Assembly (NCBI GenBank): GCA_019638485.1
Contig: JAHBTP010000003.1
Span: 186,001 to 250,000, forward strand
Source of the DNA: Ferruginibacter sp.
Lineage (GTDB): Bacteria > Bacteroidota > Bacteroidia > Chitinophagales > Chitinophagaceae
DNA: 64,000 nt
Direction: 5' to 3'
This document shows, piece by piece, positions 8,495-16,958 of the stretch. Every line of letters begins with the position of its first letter. Within the stretch, counting starts at the first letter, position 1. The notes under the pieces were generated by a model. It made no database searches, was not told where the DNA came from, and worked only from the letters and a program-made list of their open reading frames with translations. A program made the translations under genes and the position numbers.

Positions 8495-9916
8495 ATGTCT
8501 GCACATCAAACCTATAGCTTTTTCCAGAGTGTGGAAAAGAGCTTTAACAAAGCGGCTAAGTTTACCAAATGGGATCAGGGTATTCTTGAACAGATTAAGG
8601 CCTGCAACAACATCTTACAAATCAGATTCCCATTAAAGCGCGATAACGGAACCATTGAAGTTATTGAGGCTTATCGTGTTCAACACAGCCATCACAAAAC
8701 GCCCTGTAAGGGTGGTATTCGCTTTAGCAACGAGGTGAATCAGGATGAAGTAATGGCACTTGCTGCATTAATGACTTACAAATGCGCTATTGTGAATGTT
8801 CCTTTTGGTGGAGGCAAAGGTGGAATAAAAATAAATCCAAAGAATTACAGTGTTTATGAATTAGAAAAAATCACTCGCCGTTATACCAGTGAACTTGTAA
8901 AAAAGAAATTTATAGGGCCCGGGCTTGATGTTCCGGCTCCAGACTATGGAACAGGCGAGCGGGAGATGGCGTGGATAGTTGACACTTATGCTTCATTAAA
9001 TCCGGGTGAAATAGATGCCGCAGGCTGTGTAACAGGAAAGCCAGTTACTCAAGGTGGTGTGCGTGGAAGAAAAGAAGCAACCGGATTAGGCGTATTTTTT
9101 GGAATCCGTGAGGTATGTAATATGGAAGAAGTAATGAAAGGATTAGGCTTAACTGTTGGAATTAAAGATAAAAAAGTTGTGGTACAAGGATTAGGTAATG
9201 TTGGTTACCATGCCGCTAAATTCTTTTCTGAAGGCGGTGCTAAGGTGATTGGCTTGGCAGAATTTGAAGGAGCAATTACCAATCCAAATGGACTTGATGT
9301 TGAAGCTGTATTTCAACATCGTAAATCCACGGGATCAATTTTAAATTTCCCCGGTGCAACAAATCTTGCAAAAAATACTGATGCCCTGGAAATGGAATGT
9401 GATATTTTGATTCCTGCGGCTTTAGAAAATGTAATTAATGGTGAAAATGCACCAAGGGTAAAAGCAAAAATTGTGGGAGAAGCTGCAAATGGTCCATGTA
9501 CTCCGGAAGCGGATGAGGTGTTTATTAAAAAAGGAATTCTGTGTGTTCCTGATATGTATCTTAACGCAGGTGGAGTAACCGTGAGCTATTTTGAATGGCT
9601 TAAAAACCTTAGCCACGTACGTTATGGACGTATGGAAAAACGTTTTACCGAAAACCTGAACTATTCTATTCTTGAACAAGTGGAGGCGTTAACTGGCAAA
9701 ACCGTGAGTGAATCTGCAAGAAAGATTATTTTAAATGGTCCTGGGGAGGTAGAACTTGTACATAGTGGACTTGAAGAAACTATGATAGCAGCTACACGTG
9801 AGATTATGGAAATTTGGAAAGGAAATAAAGATATTCCTGATATGCGTACAGCCGCTTACGTTAGTGCTATTGACAAAGTGGGTACAGCTTATGCTCAGTT
9901 AGGCATATTCCCATAA
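8495..9916 (+). CDS. gdhA: Glu/Leu/Phe/Val dehydrogenase family (probable glutamate dehydrogenase)
   Basis: Interconverts glutamate and 2-oxoglutarate plus ammonia with NAD(P). The 473-residue protein has the substrate-binding segment KGGIRFSNEVNQDEVMALA, and PFGGGKGGIKINP with the catalytic Lys region. GLDVPAPDYGTGEREMAW covers the active-site Asp. The dinucleotide-binding loop is QGLGNVGYHAAKFF near residues 231-244. The C-terminal domain includes the GPCTPEAD and PDMYLNAGGVTVSYFEW signatures. The length and motifs fit the hexameric GDH type of this phylum. It follows ccmD by 35 bases and is closed by a strong hairpin terminator at 9937-9967. The coenzyme preference is not certain from sequence alone. 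Confidence 0.93.
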   Translation: MSAHQTYSFFQSVEKSFNKAAKFTKWDQGILEQIKACNNILQIRFPLKRDNGTIEVIEAYRVQHSHHKTPCKGGIRFSNEVNQDEVMALAALMTYKCAIVNVPFGGGKGGIKINPKNYSVYELEKITRRYTSELVKKKFIGPGLDVPAPDYGTGEREMAWIVDTYASLNPGEIDAAGCVTGKPVTQGGVRGRKEATGLGVFFGIREVCNMEEVMKGLGLTVGIKDKKVVVQGLGNVGYHAAKFFSEGGAKVIGLAEFEGAITNPNGLDVEAVFQHRKSTGSILNFPGATNLAKNTDALEMECDILIPAALENVINGENAPRVKAKIVGEAANGPCTPEADEVFIKKGILCVPDMYLNAGGVTVSYFEWLKNLSHVRYGRMEKRFTENLNYSILEQVEALTGKTVSESARKIILNGPGEVELVHSGLEETMIAATREIMEIWKGNKDIPDMRTAAYVSAIDKVGTAYAQLGIFP

Positions 9917-9936
9917 TAAACAAAAACAAATACAAT

Positions 9937-9967
9937 AAAGAGGCTGTCAGAAATGACAGCCTCTTTT
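9937..9967 (+). terminator. Intrinsic terminator after glutamate dehydrogenase
   Basis: A perfect 13-bp stem (9937-9949 with 9954-9966) closed by a GAAA loop and ending in T residues. It sits 20 bases after the stop, between convergent genes, and its A-rich left arm could also serve the minus-strand gene. Confidence 0.85.
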
Positions 9968-10025
9968 CATTTATTAAATTAAAATGGGGATTATAAAAAG
10001 AGATAATAATAAAAAATAAATATGC

Positions 10026-10472
10026 TTACATTAATGGCGGCAAATGATTCAACAATTCAGCTCGGTTATTTATCACTTGAAAAGCTATACAATGTACACC
10101 ATTTGTAATAACAAAAATATTTGTTTGAACAACAGACCTGTACGCCAATAACTGATCCATTACTTTTTCACTAAGCGGCACATCCATTTTTTTACACTCT
10201 ACCAAAATACAAGGCTCTCCGTTTCTATTAAAAGCAACAATATCAAACCGTCTTTTCCTTTCACCCAATGCAATAGTTTTTTCTACTGAAAGCAACGCTG
10301 GTGGATAGTTAAGCACCAAACTGAGATACAACAAAAAGTTCTGTCTCACCCATTCTTCAGGTGTTAATGTTACCCATTTTTTACGTGAAAGACAAAACAC
10401 TTCATCTCTTCCAAGACGGCTACGTATAGCCGGTTTTTGCTTGGGGTATTCAATAAGAATCATCCCATGCAA
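10026..10472 (-). CDS. HSDR_N-type (type I restriction R subunit N-terminal) domain protein, stand-alone
   Basis: The 148-residue protein consists almost only of the PD-(D/E)xK nuclease-like fold found at the N-terminus of type I restriction HsdR subunits. The core is visible: RFDIVAFNRNG (catalytic Asp), then CILVECKKMD (E-x-K) and the helix VMDQLLAYRSVVQ. The N-terminus carries the YPKQKPAIRSRLGRDEVFCLSRKKW-type region common to this family in Bacteroidota. No helicase, methylase or specificity gene is nearby, so it is not an intact restriction system. It could be a small nuclease, but no activity has been established here. The gene is convergent with gdhA. Confidence 0.85.
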   Translation of the reverse strand: MHGMILIEYPKQKPAIRSRLGRDEVFCLSRKKWVTLTPEEWVRQNFLLYLSLVLNYPPALLSVEKTIALGERKRRFDIVAFNRNGEPCILVECKKMDVPLSEKVMDQLLAYRSVVQTNIFVITNGVHCIAFQVINNRAELLNHLPPLM

Positions 10473-10518
10473 ACTACAAAGAAAATCACAATCACATAAT
10501 GCCAGTAGTTATTAAACA

Positions 10519-12054
10519 CTAATTCGTTGCTGCATCAGCATTCAGGTTACCCCAGCCGAGTTCAATATTACGATATGGAAAATTACTACTGGTTGTAATT
10601 AATTTATTCAGTATCTGTATGCGTGAATAAGTGGGAAATCTACTCCATACCAGTGCTGCAATTCCTGCAGCAGTTGCCGTTGCAACAGATGATCCTCCAA
10701 TAGTGGAAGGGATATTACCTGTCATAGCAAGAGTAAGGGGATGTCGCCCATCATACCCTCTTTCCATAACAATAGTAAAATCTGTTTTTGACCCACTATG
10801 ACAAACATTGCAAGGGAGGTTAAAATTATTATCTCTTACTCCGGTTACCGCATTCACTTCAGGCATAGATGCCGGGAAAATAACCCCAAACCAACCGCTT
10901 GTCCAGCTAAATGAGGTCCCGGCAGCACAAAAAATCAGCTTTCCCTTCCCATAGGCAAAGCGGATAGCATCTGCAATTTGAGAGCTGTTAGTCATCCTAC
11001 CCATACTCATACTTATAATTTTGACTTCAGGCTTATTAGCTGCTCGTGTATAAGCATCAGAAACTCCTTTAACCTCACGACTTTCATCAATAAACACATC
11101 CGAAGACGCCCGGCAGGTAACTAAGCTGGCATTGTAGGCTACTCCTACACTACTTCCATCATTTCCTCGGGGGGCGGCACAGGCTCCAGCCATAGCCGTG
11201 CCATGACCACACCCATCATCGGTTGTTTCAACCGGGCCAGTAGGAATACCAAAAAAAGTGGAACGGGGAAGAGTAACCATTTTTTCAATAGTCCTACCAC
11301 CCGAAACCCCTTGGTTAAATGCGCTACCCAGATTATCCTGATCATTTTCAGCACCTGTGTCAATAATAAAAACTTTTACGCCTCCCCCTGTAGTTTTAGT
11401 CCATGCTTGGGGTATGCGATGATAAAAATAGTTCCAGGATTGCTTGGCATTAGGTGAGATAGTATTAAAATCAATTCCTGAGGCTAACCCATAAGTGGGC
11501 GTATTATCGCCACAACCGCTACTACTCATCACCTTTTCTTTAATATCACGAGGCTCGTAGCCCATTGGTTCAACATAACGAATTAAACTACTATTTCGTA
11601 ATCGTTCAATAGTTTTTGGACTATGCGCCACCACATTAAGCACTGGCAAAACATCTTCCTGCCATACCACCAATTCTCCAATTGTTAGAGAAGGATTTAG
11701 CTTTAACTCCTCTTCCAGAATAATTTGCAAGACCTCATTTTTCGTATCTAACCAATTCTTATCCCGGATATTTATATCTGCAATTTGGGAAGATAAATCA
11801 CCCGAATAATCAGCCGGCTTATACCCTACCGATAAAACATAGTCAGTGTGTTCAAGTGCGTTCCATGTTAAATTAATATCCTCTTCATTCCAATTAAAAT
11901 ATCCATTTTGTTCAATTCGCATTCGAATAACAGCATCTATATCTTGCGTTGATAAAAAGGTGGGGGAAATATTTTCCTCAGCATTAGTTAAATCTTTTTT
12001 ACAAGAGACCAAAGAAGAAATGGCTACAAGAACTAATAAGAAATTTTGTTTCAT
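10519..12054 (-). CDS. Subtilisin-like (S8) serine protease, predicted lipoprotein
   Basis: Exported serine protease of 511 residues. ATG 12054 is preferred, because it starts directly at a lipoprotein signal (MKQNFLLVLVAISSLVSC, lipobox Cys18). A start 13 codons upstream would bury the signal. The S8 triad is visible: Asp in VFIIDTGAEND (232), His in GCGHGTAMAG (284) and Ser in GGSSVATATAAG (456). In the last motif the usual GTSMATP is changed, with Ala in place of the Pro. An N-terminal region of about 200 residues without a clear domain precedes the catalytic part and may be a prodomain. No sorting tail for T9SS is seen. The target is unknown. Confidence 0.92.
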   Translation of the reverse strand: MKQNFLLVLVAISSLVSCKKDLTNAEENISPTFLSTQDIDAVIRMRIEQNGYFNWNEEDINLTWNALEHTDYVLSVGYKPADYSGDLSSQIADINIRDKNWLDTKNEVLQIILEEELKLNPSLTIGELVVWQEDVLPVLNVVAHSPKTIERLRNSSLIRYVEPMGYEPRDIKEKVMSSSGCGDNTPTYGLASGIDFNTISPNAKQSWNYFYHRIPQAWTKTTGGGVKVFIIDTGAENDQDNLGSAFNQGVSGGRTIEKMVTLPRSTFFGIPTGPVETTDDGCGHGTAMAGACAAPRGNDGSSVGVAYNASLVTCRASSDVFIDESREVKGVSDAYTRAANKPEVKIISMSMGRMTNSSQIADAIRFAYGKGKLIFCAAGTSFSWTSGWFGVIFPASMPEVNAVTGVRDNNFNLPCNVCHSGSKTDFTIVMERGYDGRHPLTLAMTGNIPSTIGGSSVATATAAGIAALVWSRFPTYSRIQILNKLITTSSNFPYRNIELGWGNLNADAATN

Positions 12055-12188
12055 GGGAAAAAATTTAGATTGGCAATGTACTTTCAAATGCAATACAGGT
12101 GGAAGGGAAAGCGGGTAAGAAAAGTGTACTAACCCTAATTAACAAAACAACATAAGCGCTATCAATGATTTTTATTAGTTTAGCAGCT

Positions 12189-12959
12189 ATGAAAACAAGA
12201 GAAGAAATAGTAAACAACTGGCTACCTCGCTATACCGGCCAACAATTGGAGGACTTTGGAGAGTATATTTTGCTAACCAATTTTTCTAACTATGTAAACA
12301 AATTTGCTGAATGGCATAAGGTACCTGTAATTGGCTTAGGAAGGCCAATGCAATGTGCTACAGCCGGTGATATTACGATTATCAATTTCGGAATGGGGAG
12401 TCCTTCTGCCGCTACAATAATGGACTTGCTAACAGCCATTAATCCTAAAGCAGTATTGTTTTTAGGAAAATGCGGAGGGTTAAAAAAGCGCAACCGAATT
12501 GGTGATTTAATATTACCTATTGCCGCCATTCGTGGTGAAGGAACCAGCAATGACTACTTTCCTCCTGAGGTGCCGGCTCTTCCTGCATTTGCGTTGCAAA
12601 AAGCGATATCAACCACCATTCGGGATCATGCCTGTGACTATTGGACAGGTGTTTGCTATACCACCAACCGAAGAGTTTGGGAGCATGATGACTCTTTTAA
12701 AGAATACCTTCATGATGTTCGCGCTTATGCTGTTGATATGGAAACAGCTACTATATTTTCAGTAGGCTTCTTTAATAAAATTCCCACAGGAGCATTATTA
12801 CTTGTAAGTGACTCTCCTATGGTTCCTGAAGGAGTAAAAACAGAGGAGAGCGACAAAAGTGTAACAGCACAATTTGTGGACATCCACTTGAAAATTGGGA
12901 TTGATTCATTAAAGCAGCTTATTAATAACGGGCTTACCGTAAGACACTTGAAATTCTGA
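12189..12959 (+). CDS. amn: AMP nucleosidase (PNP/UDP phosphorylase fold)
   Basis: Hydrolyses AMP to adenine and ribose 5-phosphate in purine metabolism. It has 256 residues from ATG 12189, chosen because MKTREEIVNNWLPRYTG is the natural N-terminus; a longer in-frame start at 12165 adds eight residues of poor quality. The nucleoside phosphorylase core shows in INFGMGSPSAAT, LFLGKCGGLKKRNRIGDLI and the purine/ribose site AVDMETATIFSVG. It is the short type common in Bacteroidota rather than the long enterobacterial enzyme. One base separates its stop from the ABC protein gene, so both are probably on one transcript. An alternative is another purine-nucleoside phosphorylase. Confidence 0.88.
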   Translation: MKTREEIVNNWLPRYTGQQLEDFGEYILLTNFSNYVNKFAEWHKVPVIGLGRPMQCATAGDITIINFGMGSPSAATIMDLLTAINPKAVLFLGKCGGLKKRNRIGDLILPIAAIRGEGTSNDYFPPEVPALPAFALQKAISTTIRDHACDYWTGVCYTTNRRVWEHDDSFKEYLHDVRAYAVDMETATIFSVGFFNKIPTGALLLVSDSPMVPEGVKTEESDKSVTAQFVDIHLKIGIDSLKQLINNGLTVRHLKF

Positions 12960-12960
12960 T

Positions 12961-14649
12961 ATGGAACCAGTGGTTGAAATCGAGAATCTTTCTATTCAAT
13001 TCCCAAAAGATAATGAAATAGGAGGACACACAAAGATTTCTACTGTGCATAATGCTGTATCAGAAATTACGTTTAAAATTTTTCAAGGAGAAATCTTAGC
13101 TATTGTTGGCGAGAGTGGATCGGGAAAAACACTAAGTGCTTTATCCTTGCTTTCTTTGTTGCCGCCATTTGCTATGGTGGACGGTACGATTTCATTGTTC
13201 AACAAAAATAAAAAGCAGTTATCAGAAAAATTATCCAGTCTCTTTATGCCTTTACGAGGCAAAGAAATAGCTATGATTTTTCAAGATCCGATGACTTCTT
13301 TAAATCCGGTAATCACTTGTGGGAACCAAGTAATTGAAGCCTTATTAAAACATCAACAAATTAGTAATTCTAAGGCCAAGGAAAAGACGATTGAATTATT
13401 TAAAGAGGTGGAATTACAAGATGCGTCGGCTATACTAGACCGTTATCCGCATCAACTAAGCGGTGGTCAGCAACAACGTGTAATGATAGCTATGGCCCTA
13501 TGTAATCGGCCTAAGCTACTCATAGCTGATGAGCCTACTACGGCATTAGACATAAGTATTCAGGCGGGCATATTGACCTTATTACAATCTCTATGTATAA
13601 AATACAACATGGCTATTTTACTTATTTCGCACGACTTACATCTGGTAAAAAAAATTGCGAACCGCATTATTGTAATGCAACATGGTAAAATAGTTGAAGA
13701 AGGAACCGTAAGTAAAATTTTTTATAATCCCGAACAGAAATATACCAGACAACTTCTGCAATGTGATGTTCATGGCAAACAGAAGAACGTTTCAATACCG
13801 GAAACAACTGATACAGATAAAACAAAAACATTTAGTTATTTACCGCCAGGGGAGGTATTGTTTGATATAAAAGATTTAGTGATAGCTCATAAGAAAAGAG
13901 AAAGAATATTGTTTAAGAAAACAATTGTTACCAACACCATTGACAACATCGCTTTTCAAATTCGGGAGCATGAATTTATCGGCTTGGCCGGAGAAAGCGG
14001 ATCGGGGAAAAGCACATTAGCAAAAGCAATACTCAACATCCTGGCACCTACATCAGGGAAAATAAAATATAAAGGAACAGATATTTCTACCCTAACCGGG
14101 AAAGCGCTTATTACCTATCGAAAAGAAATACAGATGGTTTTTCAAAACCCATTTGGTGCATTAAATCCCAGGCTAACCATTGGTGAAACATTGGCAGAAC
14201 CGTTAATTTATCACCGTATGTTTTCATCAAAAAAGGAAGTATTAAATAAAGTAAATCAACTTTTAGCCGATGTACATTTGCCATCAGACAGTAAGTATCG
14301 TTATCCTCATCAATTTAGTGGTGGGCAGCAGCAGCGAATATGTATTGCCAGAGCACTTGCGTTAGATCCGCAATTTATCATCTTTGATGAAAGTGTATCT
14401 GCGTTAGATTTGAGTATTCAAACACAAATATTAAATCTCATTTCATCACTACGGGAGAAGAGAGGCTTTGGTGCGCTTTTTATTTCTCATGATATTGATG
14501 TTGTATATTATTTATGCGACCGAATATTGATAATGAAAAATGGTAAAATCGTTGAGGATGGAAATGCTGAACAGGTTTATCATCATCCTGTGAATGAATA
14601 TACAAAGACGTTAATAGGGGCATTTAAGCAACAAACAACAACATTATAA
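12961..14649 (+). CDS. Double-ATPase ABC protein of the peptide/nickel (Dpp/Opp/Yej) type
   Basis: Cytoplasmic energising subunit of 562 residues with two complete ABC modules. The first has Walker A GESGSGKTLSALSLL (near 54), FQDPMTSLNPV and the signature LSGGQQQRVMIAMAL. The second has GESGSGKSTLAKAIL (near 345), FQNPFGALNPRLT and FSGGQQQRICIARAL with FDESVSALD. The fusion corresponds to DppD plus DppF (YejF/GsiA type), for import of oligopeptides or similar solutes. No permease or binding-protein gene lies nearby, so partners must be encoded elsewhere. It begins one base after the amn stop and is followed by a strong terminator. Confidence 0.93.
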   Translation: MEPVVEIENLSIQFPKDNEIGGHTKISTVHNAVSEITFKIFQGEILAIVGESGSGKTLSALSLLSLLPPFAMVDGTISLFNKNKKQLSEKLSSLFMPLRGKEIAMIFQDPMTSLNPVITCGNQVIEALLKHQQISNSKAKEKTIELFKEVELQDASAILDRYPHQLSGGQQQRVMIAMALCNRPKLLIADEPTTALDISIQAGILTLLQSLCIKYNMAILLISHDLHLVKKIANRIIVMQHGKIVEEGTVSKIFYNPEQKYTRQLLQCDVHGKQKNVSIPETTDTDKTKTFSYLPPGEVLFDIKDLVIAHKKRERILFKKTIVTNTIDNIAFQIREHEFIGLAGESGSGKSTLAKAILNILAPTSGKIKYKGTDISTLTGKALITYRKEIQMVFQNPFGALNPRLTIGETLAEPLIYHRMFSSKKEVLNKVNQLLADVHLPSDSKYRYPHQFSGGQQQRICIARALALDPQFIIFDESVSALDLSIQTQILNLISSLREKRGFGALFISHDIDVVYYLCDRILIMKNGKIVEDGNAEQVYHHPVNEYTKTLIGAFKQQTTTL

Positions 14650-14667
14650 AATTGATTTTTCATAAAA

Positions 14668-14699
14668 ACAAAAAGTTCCGGTAATCCGGAACTTTTTGT
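14668..14699. terminator. Intrinsic terminator after the ABC gene, probably bidirectional
   Basis: A perfect 14-bp stem (14668-14681 with 14686-14699), loop TAAT, with A-rich left and T-rich right arms. It therefore can act on both strands, including for the small reading frame at 14712-14774. Confidence 0.85.
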
Positions 14700-14711
14700 T
14701 TACTGGTAGGA

Positions 14712-14774
14712 TTAAATGATAGCAGCCAGCGTCCATAACGCCAGTGCACCAAAGGCAATTAAAATACGTTGCAT
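14712..14774 (-). CDS. Possible 20-residue hydrophobic peptide
   Basis: Reading the minus strand from ATG at 14774 gives MQRILIAFGALALWTLAAII and a stop at 14712-14714. After a short basic start it is one continuous hydrophobic stretch long enough to span a membrane. The bidirectional terminator at 14668-14699 lies just after its stop, as expected for a short transcript. I see no TAnnTTTG promoter upstream and no Shine-Dalgarno site, so expression is not shown. It resembles the class of tiny single-helix membrane proteins only in form. It could also be chance, because 20 codons open without a stop are not rare. Confidence 0.35.
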   Translation of the reverse strand: MQRILIAFGALALWTLAAII

Positions 14775-14942
14775 AAGATTTGGGGTTTAGTGTTTAAAAT
14801 AGGCAAGTAGATAACGAGCGGATTGAGGGTTTTATTATATTTCTGGGGTGTAAAAGGATAATCAAATAAGGGTCAGCTCATTATAGCTTTATTTAAAATT
14901 CAATTTAATAATAATAAAAATGAGGTGAATACAAAAAATACC

Positions 14943-14950
14943 TACCTTTG
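14943..14950 (+). promoter_or_regulatory. -7 box (TACCTTTG) upstream of queA
   Basis: Matches TAnnTTTG and would give a leader of about 85-90 bases before queA. That leader is long for this window, but I could not fold a convincing preQ1-type riboswitch in it. Confidence 0.4.
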
Positions 14951-15040
14951 CACACATTTTTTGTCGTGCCGTAACATGACCCCAATCGTATAGAAACCAG
15001 GATTTGTTGCGACATAACTACAAACAAATCAACAACTTAC

Positions 15041-16090
15041 ATGAAACTCTCTCAATTTCGCTTTGATTTACCTTTAAACCTAATAGCTCAACATCCCACT
15101 AAAAAGCGCGAAGACAGTAGAATGATGGTAATTCATCGTCATACAGGTGCCATTGAAGATCGGAAATTTAAGGATATAATGGATTATTTTGATGACAAGG
15201 ATGTATTTGTGGTAAACAACACTAAAGTATTTCCGGCGCGCATGTATGGGAGGAAGGAAAAGACAGGAGCAAAGATTGAAGTTTTTTTACTTCGCGAACT
15301 AAACAAGGCAAACAAATTATGGGATGTTATAGTTGATCCTGCCCGTAAAATTAGGGTTGGGAACAAATTATATTTTGGAGAAAATGATGAATTGGTAGCT
15401 GAAGTAATAGACAATACTACAAGCAGAGGTCGTACGATTCGATTTTTATGGGAAGACACAGATGAGTCGTTTCGTAAGATGCTTGAAGTAATGGGCGAGA
15501 CTCCTCTTCCTAAATATATAAAGCGTAAGCCTGATGAGGAGGACAAGGAAAGATATCAAACCGTATATGCAAAGCATGAGGGTGCTGTAGCCGCTCCTAC
15601 TGCGGGTCTTCACTTTTCAAAAGAGCTAATTAAACGTTTGGAAATCCAGGGTATTCATTTTGCTGAGGTAACCTTGCACACTGGACTAGGAACATTTAGA
15701 CCTATTGAAGTAGAGGATTTAAGTAAGCATAAGATGGATGCAGAGTACTACCGGATAGATGAGTTAGCCTGTAATATTGTAAACAATGGCAAGCAAAATA
15801 ACCATCGGATATGTTCAATAGGTACTACTACTATGCGTGCGATGGAATCATCATTTACTGCGCAGAAATTACTCAAGCCATCAGAAGGATGGACTAATCA
15901 TTTTATTCATCCACCTTACAATTTCAGTATTGCAGATTCTTTGGTCACGAACTTTCATTTACCCAAGACAAGTTTATTAATTATGGCTTGTGCATTTGCG
16001 GGGTATGACTTGATGATGGAAGCTTATAAAAAGGCAATAAAGGATAAGTATAGGTTTTATAGTTATGGGGATTCGATGTTGGTAATATGA
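15041..16090 (+). CDS. queA: S-adenosylmethionine:tRNA ribosyltransferase-isomerase
   Basis: Adds the ribosyl part of SAM to preQ1 in tRNA to form epoxyqueuosine, the penultimate step of queuosine synthesis. It has 349 residues, the normal size. It begins [20 protein letters not shown], the standard start. [12 protein letters not shown] (near 64) and [18 protein letters not shown] hold the conserved family blocks, followed by [17 protein letters not shown]. The C-terminal block [22 protein letters not shown] is also characteristic. It is monocistronic in this window, with an upstream -7 box at 14943 and the transposase remnant downstream. Confidence 0.97.
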   Translation: MKLSQFRFDLPLNLIAQHPTKKREDSRMMVIHRHTGAIEDRKFKDIMDYFDDKDVFVVNNTKVFPARMYGRKEKTGAKIEVFLLRELNKANKLWDVIVDPARKIRVGNKLYFGENDELVAEVIDNTTSRGRTIRFLWEDTDESFRKMLEVMGETPLPKYIKRKPDEEDKERYQTVYAKHEGAVAAPTAGLHFSKELIKRLEIQGIHFAEVTLHTGLGTFRPIEVEDLSKHKMDAEYYRIDELACNIVNNGKQNNHRICSIGTTTMRAMESSFTAQKLLKPSEGWTNHFIHPPYNFSIADSLVTNFHLPKTSLLIMACAFAGYDLMMEAYKKAIKDKYRFYSYGDSMLVI

Positions 16091-16202
16091 TAGTGATATA
16101 TCCCTTATATTTTATTTTTTGCTTATCCACTTAGGACGCATTATTGGGTAATACCCTTCTTTCGCATACACTATCTAGTTAGCTTAGGGGAAATTCTACC
16201 CT

Positions 16203-16958
16203 ATGTTTATTGGAATTAGCCAAAATTCATTCCAGGCATCTTTTGCCTCAAATGACGATTGTAAAGCTTATTTATTCAAGCTAAAATGGTCTAATGGTTA
16301 CAGTTGCAAACAATGCGGTAACTCTAATGCTATTAGAGGAAGAACAAATTTTCATAAACGATGTTCGTTGTGCAAATATGATGAATCATCCACAGCCCAT
16401 ACGCTGTTTCACAAAATCAAAATCCCACTCTATAAAGCTTTTGGAATCCTTTTTAAAATTTCCGCAAGAAAGAAAGGGATGTCTACCGTTGAAATTTCAA
16501 AAGAATTTGGTATTAATCAAAAAACAGCATGGCTTCTAAAGCGAAAGTCGCAGGAGGGCATTAAATCACTCATCCAACCGAAAGAGAATAAAATCACTTT
16601 AAAAAAACATAAGATCCACATCAGTATAAACAGCCAATCAAATAAAAAGAAGTGCATTTCTAATGGCCAAAACTGGAAGAGAGCAAAAAATGCACACATT
16701 AAAAGAGCAATAAAAAAGATATCTTTTCAATCAAGAGAGAGCAACATACTGATTATAAATAGCCTACACTGGCTCCGAGGAATACATCACATTTGCTCCA
16801 TAAAATTCCTTCATGACTACGTTTTTGAATATTTATATCGGCATTATATAAGGAAAGAGGCAGAAAATGCATTGCATTTCCTTATTCGAAGTATGGTTAG
16901 GTGCCGACCATATATGTATAGATCCAAGGCGTTCTATGTGGATAACCACATCAACTAA
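16203..16958 (+). pseudogene. IS1595-family transposase remnant, catalytic core missing
   Basis: A 251-codon reading frame without stops that joins two ends of an IS1595-type transposase. The N-terminal zinc ribbon is intact (CKQCGN and CSLC, near residues 36-62). A helix-turn-helix-like part follows (GMSTVEISKEFGINQKTAWLL). The C-terminal segment LHWLRGIHHICSIKFLHDYV and following residues match the end of these enzymes. The middle, where the DDE/N catalytic strands and their GExEIDE-type motif should be, is replaced by a short basic, low-complexity stretch. It cannot catalyse transposition as read. I saw no clear terminal inverted repeats. It is either a decayed insertion or a domesticated DNA-binding derivative. 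Confidence 0.7.

Noticed and set aside
10026..12054. HSDR_N protein plus neighbouring protease as a defence system
   Set aside because: The two genes are not clearly one unit, no methylase, toxin or sensor is present, and S8 lipoproteins are common exported enzymes.
14951..15040. Leader of queA as a preQ1 riboswitch
   Set aside because: Queuosine genes often have one, but I could not find the small pseudoknot or a C-rich loop that would support it.
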